Assembly: GCA_021014325.1 (NCBI GenBank)
Contig: JAJGQC010000074.1
Location: 1-64,000, forward strand
Source of the DNA: Plazaster borealis
Taxonomy: Eukaryota > Echinodermata > Asteroidea > Forcipulatida > Labidiasteridae
Direction: 5' to 3'
Length of the DNA stretch: 64,000 nucleotides
The position numbers and the translations under genes were made by a program. Position 1 is the first letter of the stretch, and the number at the start of each line of letters is the position of its first letter. Positions 34,676-44,944 of this stretch are shown here, one piece after another. The notes under the pieces are model-generated. The model was not told the origin of the DNA, did no database searches, and saw only the letters and a list, made by a program, of their open reading frames with translations.

Positions 34676-37413
34676 AATGTAGTAGGGTGTGCAACTTGAA
34701 GATAATCCAATGGACCACTGTTTACACGAAGTACTCAAGACGTTTCTATATTTCAAATTAACAAAAAGTCCAGTTGTATTTGATAAAGGTGCAGTGCCTT
34801 ATGTAATGTTTTTAGTCTACCATTGTCCTATGATGGTCAATAGTTCTCATGCGGTTGGTAATGACTACACAAAATAAACAAGAATTTACTGTTTCATCTG
34901 AAAGCTTTCTTTTCATTGAGTTGATATCCCATGGTAGTAAATACCAACATTATACATAACTTTGTCTCACACGGAATTAGTTTTTGTTGTATATTATTAA
35001 AAGAACCAAGTAGGCCTAGTAGTACTATTTCCAGTGATATACAACCATGCGTGATAAAACATGATCAAAATATGCACATTGTGTTAATGAAACTTATTCC
35101 CTAAATGTCTCAACGACTGACTACCACTACCAGGTTAACATTTTAAAACGCTTAGGACTAATTGTCGGCTGCTGGTTTATGATCATGTTGGTGTAGAAGA
35201 TAAAAGTGTAATATACAAAATATATAGAAACATTTTTCGTTTACATAAACGTCGTCTTTTTACTCTGTAAATCGCAATCATCTCCACATGAAAGTAGTGG
35301 TGAACATTTTTCATTTCAACACAATAAACTTTCAGTAACTTTTAACGTGGTATATTAAACAAAAAGTCAATTTAATCATTAACAGTTCGTGTGCCCGTAC
35401 ACGCGCCAACTTACGGGGTACTTTACACACTAGAACAATGCATACCCTTCAAGGTTTTCTTTGTTCTAGTGGTACCCCACATAGGATTTCTTCAGAAAAG
35501 GGAATAATAGAACAACAATGGAAGTACCCCGTTACTGCCATAAGGGTGTGTGTAATGTGGGTATATATTCGAACCGAGGATCCCCGGTTGGAAAGTATGT
35601 AAAAAACCAATGGGAGTTGTTGCCAAAAAGTTAAAGTGCAAACAAAAGAGGGACAATGGAAGGTCCCCGATTGCAGGTGTTTACAGGCGTGGTGTGTGGG
35701 TTTCTTTCCCGTCTTTAAAACATGTCCAAGGTGTTGTCAAACTTTCGAAGGTCATCAGTTTTTTCCCTTATGTTGAAATTGGAGTTGGAACTCCGGGCCA
35801 ATAGTGAACATAAACATCGTAAATGATCCATGGCGATCAAAAGAAATAACAGACAATTTGGAAAAAAATCGGACGAACAGGATCATTCCTAAAACAGTGC
35901 AAAATACTGCTCTTTAGGCATCCTTGCTGAATGACCTAATATAGTCGTCGCTTTGTTTTCGCGTTACTTCGTTGTCTTGTGGAAAGAAACAATAGGGGCC
36001 TGAAGAACTGTATAGTGTAGGCCTGTTTCAGAAGCCGCGTCAATGGTGCAGCCATTCGTTCCATTCGAGTCAATGTAACTAAACAGAGGCATGCATGCAG
36101 ACGAGAGGAGGACGTCCTTTTTATAGTAAATATTACATTTATAATTGGTTTCAGATACAGGGAATGTAACCAATATAAAGCAGGATTGAACCTCCTTTGC
36201 TGCCGTATCACACAAACAAAATAAATGTCATCTGTAGTCACCAATGTTATACCGTTAACAAATTTGTTATCAAAATACTTTAAATAAGCTGTCTGTCGTC
36301 AACTTTCATAAAAATTAGCGCGAGTTCTTTTCAGCCATAACAAAACCGGCACTTCTGCGGTTTCCCGGTCCTTCAAGTTCAAACCTTAAAAAGGCATTTT
36401 CGGTATTAGATGGGCTATTTTGTCAGAGGAAATCACGTATTTCTGCAGCATTTCCTCGCTAAAAATAAAGCATTGTCAATCGAGTCAACTATGTACATGT
36501 ACGTGGTACAAATTTGTACGGATGGATTTACTGTGAATTGCGGTTTGGAGTTAAACCACCTATTTACAGTGTTACTGGCTGCATCGCACAAACTTTAGCA
36601 TTATCGTCACCCACGTCCAGTGCATGGCACTACTGGCATTACCTTCGAGAAGATGGATGAATTACACAAAATGCATAATTTTTATTAGACTATTACTCTA
36701 GGATGAGAAACACAAAATTTAGAGTTTACATTATTAATAAAGATTTTAGGGTGTGAGGTTTGTGTCCCACTGCATGCCATGGCCCTTGAGTTGCGTATTC
36801 CTTTATTCGGCGGGCATTTTCTTTATGCTTTCTCCGAGAGCGTTAGCATGTCATTGCACGAGTCGGTCGCGCTTGCCCACTATAGCCAGACGCAACGGCC
36901 GAAATGCACAAAGGGTCAATTGAAAACTTGTTTGTCATTTTTTTCTTCAGTTTTCACAATCATAATCAATCGCGGAAGCTTGTAATGACTCCCTGTGCGA
37001 CTATTGTTTATCTTTTCGAATAACATCGTACCATCATACATCGTCACAGGCCCCTTTAGAAGTTTCCAGCCAATAGAAAATGGACAAACATCGGAAGCAT
37101 TGTGCTGTACGGTGCTCCACCAAAATAGTAGCACCTGGTGTGCGAATTTGCATATAAAAGGATTCTATTATGCGTTATTATTGATGTATTATATTTTGTA
37201 GCTAGCGGTTACTGAAAATACCTATTCAGTAACGTAAAATGTTAATACCTTGCTACTTCGCCTCATCCGTTGTCGGTGTTCTCTAATTATTGAAACGAGT
37301 TGGCGGAATCAGAAACATAATTTTATAATTTTTTCAAAAAAATATTTGTTCATTGCAAAAATTACGTCATCATTTTGAAATAAAGTTGTTTAATTAAGCG
37401 TTGATACTAGTTC
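34676..37413. other. Gene-free stretch upstream of ZEB
   Basis: No gene recognised and no transposon copy seen. An interrupted hairpin with arms GGGGTAC...CACTAGAACAA and TTGTTCTAGTGGTACCCC lies at 35414-35477. CpG dinucleotides become commoner toward ZEB. It may contain distal promoter elements. Confidence 0.4.
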
Positions 37414-37455
37414 CTTGCACCATGTAGGTAGGAATCCTACCTCCATGCTTGCACC
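37414..37455. mobile_element. Micro-palindrome insertion with perfect 8-bp direct repeats
   Basis: CTTGCACC at 37414-37421 and 37448-37455 flanks a 26-base core with arms ATGTAGGTAGGA and TCCTACCTCCATG. The arms match the copies at 32324 and 28211. Here the repeat starts with C on both sides, which fixes the duplication at 8 bp. Confidence 0.75.
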
Positions 37456-37699
37456 GAGTGAAAGCCCAATTATTTCGTTAAATGCATGGGTTGCTAGTGC
37501 ATAATTCGTTCAAATGCAGAGGGATTCTTGAAGAACTCCAAAGAGAAAATTGTTCGTGCACGATAGACACCCGCGACAGGTCTGTTCAGGAATCAAGAAT
37601 CAGCCTGTCGGTGTAATTAAGTCACTCGCAGCAATTAGCCTAGGTACTAAGTAAAAAATATTGTCCGTGGTTCAAGAGATGTGAACTAGTGACGGTATG

Positions 37700-38117
37700 T
37701 GCCAGCGAGTCAGTGGCCGGCCCCGGAGTGTTCATCACTACGGTATGTATTGCTCCACGGCACAACCCCCACTTCCTCATTAGTAAAGCATCCGTGAGCT
37801 CGGTCACAGAGCAGCCGTCTAACCATAGAGTAAGTCCTTACTCTATGGTCTAACCGACCCAATACGAACACGGCCCCAGTGGTATAGGATCCATGCATCA
37901 CCACAGTACTATTTTCAACTGTCGTGGCTTGTGCGTGGAGTGAGCGATGTAAACAAAGAGCCACGTGCGGCCAGTCAGTGCATGCTGCCCTGCTTATGAC
38001 GTAACGCATTGATTACACAGCGCATGTGCAATAGGAGTCGTGCTGGCAGTGGAGTAATCGGTGTTGGTATGACTATGAGTGGCTGTAACACCAGTGCAGC
38101 GTACTCAGTTAGGGAGC
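37700..38117 (+). promoter_or_regulatory. ZEB promoter / 5' UTR region
   Basis: CpG-rich DNA directly upstream of the ZEB start codon. It contains a forkhead-type site TGTAAACA (37948-37955), an E box CACGTG (37962-37967) and a CRE/CEBP-like TGACGTAA (37997-38004). No TATA box is obvious, as is common for CpG-rich promoters. The transcription start is not determinable. The micro-palindrome insertion at 37817-37855 lies within it. Motif roles are inferred from consensus matches only. Confidence 0.5.
37817..37855. mobile_element. Micro-palindrome insertion in the ZEB promoter, perfect 8-bp direct repeats
   Basis: GTCTAACC at 37817-37824 and 37848-37855 flanks a 23-base core with perfect arms ATAGAGTAAG and CTTACTCTAT. 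The arms resemble the ATGGAGGTAGGA type at 9 of 12 positions. Removing the core and one repeat restores a plain sequence. Confidence 0.75.
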
Positions 38118-38175
38118 ATGGCAGACACAATCAGGTGTACGCGACGCAAACAAGCAAATCCCAGACGTAAAAAAG
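38118..38175 (+). CDS. ZEB: ZEB transcription factor, exon 1 (N-terminal NuRD motif)
   Basis: ATG at 38118 starts MADTIRCTRRKQANPRRKK and ends at 38175 in phase 1 at a strong donor (GGTAAG). The RRKQANPRRK block is nearly identical to the start of vertebrate ZEB1/ZEB2. In ZEB2 and in FOG/SALL proteins, a short RRKQ..P motif at the N-terminus recruits the Mi-2/NuRD corepressor. The start codon is chosen by that match. The single G left over joins GG of exon 2 to make a glycine, so the join to 60753 keeps frame (KKG then DIDDDLASS). The exon encodes only 19 complete codons, like the short first coding exon of vertebrate ZEB genes. The product is a nuclear DNA-binding repressor of E-box (CACCTG) targets, known in animals for mesoderm, muscle, neural and EMT roles. 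Confidence 0.9.
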
Positions 38176-39089
38176 GTAAGAATCTTCATCACGATTTTTG
38201 TTTTCGATTTGTGGAAATGTCTGTGTTTTAGTAGCTGGAAAATTTCAAATTCATAACAAGTGAATTGTGTAGGCGCACTTCAACTCATGTTTCCCATCAC
38301 CTGCTTATGAGAGGCTTTGTGTTAGAGTGGCACAGCGAACAATGGAAAACATCCTATTCCGAACGAAGCGCAATATGATTTCAACTGTTAATTATGTCTG
38401 CATAAAAACAACGCATTGGTGGAAAATATTATCAACTAAATCGAATCTTGCCAGGAATTGAACACATATTTTTAGAACCATTTGAATTTCACTTTCCGTC
38501 ATAAATAAGTTGTCTGAAATAAAATTTAAGAGAAAGGGATTGTGTTGAACAAGGCATATGGGTGGGATAGCGCTATAGAGCACGAATGCTATCCGCAGCC
38601 TAGCCTGCTGGGTGCGCAGTGCCTGGAGGCATCCGTGAGTGGTGAAGCACGGCTTTATCCCCAACAGAAAGAAGCCGCTCTCATGCATTATTCATGATTA
38701 GACGCAGGTGTTGGGGGTACAACCGACCTGACTCGACGGCGTTCCAAAAATGAAACCCTGTCAATAATTAATTGGTTGTTGTTTATATATTTGTTTTAAA
38801 AACGAGCAGAAACAATTTCACGATCGGTAGAATCGATGTCGCCAACTAATAATGTATATGCTGGAAACTGCTTAAATGAGATTAACCGCCCAGAATCTAG
38901 TCTAGTAGTAGTATTGGGTGGGAAAAAAAATAAACGCGTTTTTATTCACATGATTATACTTTTAGGTGATATCTATTTTCCCCCTCACTGTCCCAGGGCC
39001 CGATAACATTTTAAGATGGAACATTTTTGTAAATCATTTCACTTAAGGAAATAAAGTGGGGTTGATTTAATTTGTTCATGCAATCTTTC

Positions 39090-42080
39090 CAACATCTCAC
39101 TTTTAATTAGCCGCACGTGTTTGGCGGAGTGCTGGTGTGCGGTGAGCGCCTTTTATCAGCACGGGACGACTGGCAAATTAAAAAAATCGGCTTCTTTGAA
39201 GATGAATATCATTAACCTGTAAAAATGCAATCAGGTATTTTAGATGGACCCACAATTGCGCCGTCGCTTCACAGCCGCCGCCGGCAAATTCGGTGCAATA
39301 TTATTACCGGGTGAAGACGGATTACTCACGAAAAAAGTACCGTGGATTCTAAGATTAAAAGTAGAGATATCCCAGCTACATAGTCCCTTATGAATTCAAC
39401 ATTTTTTCTATCTTATTATCTTGGTGAACATCCACCATGATGTTTTTTCCCCTTGTCCGTCGTTTAACTATTGGACAAAGGACCTTTTTTTTCGCTCCCT
39501 CACTTTAGATCAAGAAAGGATTTTGTCCCAGGGAATTCCAGTTTGCCACACAACTTTATTGCACACTAATGTTTTGGGACTAAAATTTAACATTTTAATT
39601 TTCAAAAAAGAACAGTCACTATTTTTTTTTTAAGTTTCGGAATTTTCGATAGAGAAAGTGGTTTTTAACTTTCCAACTCAATGGAATATATACTTCAGTA
39701 TGCAGATATCACAATTAAAAACACTGAATTTCAGGTTTGCACATTTTAATAATCTTGTTTTAAAACTTATGTCAAAAGCGCTCTTCGGTATAAAATTGCT
39801 CAGTTGGAGTGTTCACTTATCATGGTTTGTATTAATTTGCTGCGCAATTGTTTCGGTGACCAACTAATTTAATGTCCAAACAAGAATTGCTCGTGGCTTA
39901 CGGTATAAAGTAGAATATCGCGAATTTAACCAAATTAACAATCGTCAAGACTGGTTGTAGTGATTTATTTTGATACAATGTGGCGACACGTTCAACGGAT
40001 AAATTTCAAACGGGTCTGAGGATTTACAATGGATTTATAAGGCGCAGGTGAAGGCAGGACAAAAAAGCCCTCGCCCCAACGTCGATGGTAGGGGGACGGT
40101 AGTGATCCCCTTTGTTTGAATTCAAACCGTACCCCGGCCTGTCCAGTCCATGGCGTTACATCGAAGGGGGAACAGATGGCCACTTGGCTATATAAACGCG
40201 CATATTTATCATCAGCGTATGCCTGAACACATCTTGGGAGCAGCAGGCATGTTCCTCCGCTTGCGTCCAATTACCGGCTCCCGTTCCTGCCTCCGTCTGT
40301 CTTAGGTATCTGCCCCTAGTTATATTAACTGATACCATCTTCTTCTTTTTCATTCACTGCCCGTGGGAATGATATTTCGGTTATCTTTTTTTTTGCACAC
40401 GAACTGACGAAGAAATCACTTCATAAGTATAGCCATAGATAGCGACACGAGTTTGGTATGCGGTTGTTGAAGTAATTAAAAGGTTACATAGCCGCGGACG
40501 ACGAAAGCCAAAACACACCAACAGAAATAGATTGATCAGAAACACACAATCTAATCGATCTGATCTAAACAGAAACCAATCTTCAGAAATTATCGACTCC
40601 ACCACATAAATCATCGACTTCACAAAAATCATCGACTTCACAGAAATCATCGACTTCACAGTTTCAGGTGGTAACTGGTGATGTATCGATAAGTGGTTTA
40701 CCATTCAGGGTTCGATATTAACTCAGTCATGTCCGACCACATTGTAAATATTTCCCGTTTTGACCAAGTGATATTCGTAATATTATCCAATACGTATAAG
40801 GTCGATATGAGAACACAATCCGGAGTAGAATCTGGGGCATACATCACCGGTCAAAAAGCTTGTAATGGCCCAAGTCAAGAGGAAATCATCAATTTCTAAC
40901 CAAACAAATGACAAACTTCACCACGTAGTTCCAGCTTTACGACTGCGAAGATCACTGGTATAATTCGGGATGAATATAGTACCATATGGGGGCAAACTCA
41001 AATTGATGGCATTTCGATTGCTACATTTGCAATATTGGGTAAATCGAGATATTAGGAAATTGAGAATTAACAGCGATTGTGTACAGATTTTCAGTTCCCC
41101 AAGGTTGTCAAAGGTTCCAATGTGAAACAGCTGTCTTACGACACAGGTGATTTTTGGCACCATTTATCCCAGATGGTCCCCCAGAAAAGTGTCGCCAACG
41201 TGACCTCTTTATGTCCCCGCGAGCGGACTCTGAGATTCGAAGAGGTGTCGATCGACGCATTATTTCCGGATCGGACGTGTTCGATTCGTCCGTGGACCGT
41301 CTCATCTTTGCTTCCAGAGGGGGTGCGAATGTTACAATAAAGGGTCGATCTTCCAGATGTCAGTCGCATTGTTTAGTTACCGGCAGGTGTTACATGTAAA
41401 TATAATGCTTTGAGAATTACCTCAAGTTGGAGCAGTGTCCTGATGATGCCCTACCTAAAGGTTCTATATTCGTCGTAATGTTGAGACCGTTGGTGGTCCA
41501 AACCATATTTCACCCAGTGGCGCCGCGTAGTCCGGACATGTAATGCTAGTAAATGGTCTGTCACGGGCGGTAAGGGACATGATGATGTTCTACGCTCAGT
41601 ACTCTCAATGCACAGCGCAGCTGGATCAAGTTATTTTGTGAGTTGTGAGATGACGTTCTGCAAGACATTTGCAGAGATGATTGTTGGGCTACCTGTTCTT
41701 CACCGGTGCCACTCCGGTAAATTGATTACATTCTCTCGGCTCCTTTATTTATACATCCTGTCATGTCGCCAGCTCGCTGGAGCCAGCTAATTCATGCGGT
41801 GATTTTTTATATCTTCCCCGGTCCGTTGATCAGTGATCATTAGGAGTGGCCCGTGCGAGGGAGCGGGTCACCAGGCGGGGTGAGCGATCGTGCCGAGGGG
41901 AGAAACGGGGGCGTCAGCCGACAGAATGGCACTGCGCCGTCACGGTTGGCGGAAGAATTGCCAAGCGATGATCTCAAATACGACACACACGTCGGACTTG
42001 CGACAAATTTGCTTGGCCTCAAAAACTACATAAATACCCGTTCGGATATCGTATCGGGTAAATCTCTACGATATAAATAA
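39090..42080 (+). promoter_or_regulatory. CpG-rich patches in the 5' part of ZEB intron 1
   Basis: Patches at about 39100-39320, 40010-40330, 41150-41340 and 41460-42060 are much richer in CpG than the rest of the window. They carry several overlapping short frames in both directions, none with splice sites or homology. Extended CpG-rich zones beside the promoter of a developmental regulator usually mark regulatory DNA. No specific enhancer can be named. Confidence 0.4.
40608..40661 (+). repeat. 18-bp tandem repeat, three copies
   Basis: AAATCATCGACTTCACAG is repeated three times head to tail, the first with one change, and preceded by a more diverged copy. Confidence 0.9.
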
Positions 42081-44652
42081 CCGACTGATATAAAATACGA
42101 TACGTCTCGTACAAATATTAACTTTACATTTTAACTAAATTTAAATTAATCAAACTCATGCTCTTGGTAGTACTAGAATAGCTCCGTCGATTCGGATAAT
42201 TTCGTCAAATTCGTTTTCCCCATATTTACCCGCCACGTTGCTTCAAATTATGTTTTAGTTTTGGAATTTATAAAAAAAAAGCTTAATTATGGAGTAATCC
42301 GGTTTTTTTAAATGGGGGTGTAAGTGCTTTTCATAATTCAAAACAGGAGTTTATAGATACCGGGTTATTCTGGTATACGGTAGAAAAACAAGGATCATCC
42401 AGAATAACGGTGTCAAATAGGAGCTGAAATTTAGGCTTTTTTTTCTAGGAGCTCTCAAGTGCAGACAGAAAATAGCGGGGGTATTCAACTCATCAAAGCA
42501 CCTGGGATCAGTCAAGCGTTTCGATTACTTGTGTAACTGTGAATGACACAGACCAATGTTTATTGAAACGTGAAGAAGCTGGAATCTTGTCCTGAAAAAG
42601 GGGGTTACATCTTCAGAATATACTATGGGCTGCTAAACATCACCTGTTCATGATCAAACAATATGCCTTGGTTGAATGTAGACGTCAATAATAAGAGTCA
42701 TAGGCTATACATTGAAATTCAACTACCATATATCGAGGTATGAATGTATTTTGTTTACCTTATTAAGCAAAAGTTTCGAAATCATTTGCCTGCAACAAGA
42801 CACATTTTTTTAAACTACTTTATTATTATTGATCAATGTTTGCCTTCTTACAATATAAGATGATTCTGTTCTGCAACCCTGGAATAAGCTTTCTCGGAGG
42901 TGAACAATGTGATCAAACAAACTGTTCATTATAGATTTTTTATTACAGAAACATGATTTGAATGGTAGATGGTATAAAGCACATGGATAGAATGAACATA
43001 CTTTTCGATGGTTTTTGAAAATGAAAACAATTCGATTCATGTATAATATAGATTATGCATCAGTGCCAACGCGGCCAATTTTATTTGCTATTGTAAACTT
43101 AACCAAGACAAAGCTAATCCATAAGAACACCTGGTCAAATAAATAACTGGAATATTTGTGTTATCTTCATATTTGGACGCACCCACGGCCAACCAACACC
43201 TGAGAGTATTGCACGGATATTGTATGGTTTAAAATAACAGTCTGGACATACCGACATGCAATATGGGCAAGATAATGATTTCAATGCTCAAATATGGTAT
43301 TATCGAGTTTATTTTGTAACTTTTCAGCGTCACACAAAACTATTTCTGCGGCTCCGAGAACCATTTTGCGTACAAAACGTTAGCAAAAAATTATAAATGC
43401 TTCCAGTGGGGTCATCATTTTAAGGCCAGCTATATTTGTACATGTCGGTAAAATTTTTGGTAGATCATCTTGTCTTTTTATTAGAGGTTTATTGTCCATC
43501 ATTGTCCTTGCTTGATAAGTTGATTGCTTTTACCCATCAACAAAACATCTGAATAAACAGTAAGTTCAAGGTGACAGTCACATAAGCCTACCAGCGTTGT
43601 GTGCTCAAACAACCCTCATTTACTAGCCATTACATCAGAGCTAACGTTTATTTACCTGGCCCAAAATCAAAACACCCTTTCAGAAATGAGTGATTTCCAG
43701 GGATTACGCAAAACGCTTTCCGTGTTTGTAGGGACCAGCACTCATTACAAGTTTCACTTACACCTGATGCGCGAACGATCACTCAGTACAGACCCCTGAG
43801 AAGTGCATTGGTAACAGATCAATACGGACCGCTAATGCGCGTACCAGGTGATGTGATAGTCTTGGCCAAACATTCATTGCTAAATTTTTAAAAGGTGCTC
43901 CATGAAGTGATGATGTGGTTCCGGAATCTGGAATCTGGGGAAATATCACTGCATGCAAGCGGTGAAATATGACCACACCGACTCCCACAGCCTTGCTATA
44001 TTTACGGTCAGACTTTGAAACCGAAATTTTTTCACAGGCTTACATTGGATAGATAAACATTGTCTACTTTTGTTTCCGTTGACAACATTATTAATGTTTC
44101 CTGGTTCCTGATCGCTTGTCTGGGCTTCGTGTTGCATTTCCATTTTATGAAATTCTTAATATTTCCCATTTATTTATTTTCCAATGAATCAACATTGTTT
44201 TTTACGAAGTCATTTTGCACATGGTTGCGTCAAAGAGGAAAGAAAGTTGCACGTAAAATGTAATAAAACCAACAAACCAGTAACACTTGTTCATGTTTTC
44301 AAGGTTACTAGTCGAGTGTTGAATTTGAGCTGAGACCAATTTATTAATTTCTCTGAAATACTGCAACACAGTACCAAGTATTGCTATGCCTGGAACTTTC
44401 CTTGTGTGACAAACTGTTGATGTAGACCCACTCTGCTTGATTTAGTTTGAAAATACCTTGAAGGAACGAGATACAGAGAGAAGTGGAGTTTTAAATTATT
44501 CTTATTCAGTTGTCAATGGCTCAGTCAGTGAGTAAATGTTTCTCTTGTGATATCTCAAACGTCTCCTTCAACAAAAGATGTTGGTGTGAAGGACTTGAAA
44601 GTTGTTAAGTCATAACAAACGTCACACATCATTGGTCCAATTCTTGACTGTG

Positions 44653-44782
44653 AGCGGAACGATTTGCAGGAAGTTTGGGCAAGACTGTGTGGAGCAGTCG
44701 TTGTCGCAGCCTTTGTTTATTGCGGTTGTAAACGCACAGGCGGCTGAGTGGTTTTAACCCCTTCTCCAATGTTTGTACCAAG
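44653..44782 (+). promoter_or_regulatory. Candidate alternative ZEB promoter and non-coding first exon
   Basis: A CpG-enriched patch ends in a textbook donor (ACCAAG then GTAAGT, 44783). If spliced to exon 2, the only nearby ATG (44769) would run into a stop a few codons into exon 2, so such an exon would be untranslated. Vertebrate ZEB genes are known to use more than one first exon. Evidence here is composition plus a splice signal only. Confidence 0.25.
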
Positions 44783-44917
44783 GTAAGTTTGTAGACTTCA
44801 AGGGTGGTTCAATGTTGTTATTCATCACACAATGTGCTCAGACACGATAAGCTAGTGTGTAGCGCCAATTTCGACCGGAAATCTGTCAACGACTCTTGGT
44901 TTGGTCCCTTTTCTATG

Positions 44918-44944
44918 GTTTGACCATAGAGCTATGGATTGACT
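44918..44944. mobile_element. Micro-palindrome insertion, shortest copy
   Basis: The core ATAGAGCTATG (44926-44936) lies between GTTTGACC and GATTGACT (6 of 8 agree). The repeat can be extended leftward: CTATGGTTTGACC and CTATGGATTGACT agree at 11 of 13, so an older event may underlie it. Confidence 0.45.

Noticed and set aside
35610..35804. 64-codon frame starting MGVVAKKLKCKQKRDNG
   Set aside because: Looks mildly coding but has no recognised family, splice signal or promoter.
41077..41340. 87-codon plus-strand frame in ZEB intron 1
   Set aside because: CpG-rich DNA gives open frames on both strands here; no splice signals or homology.
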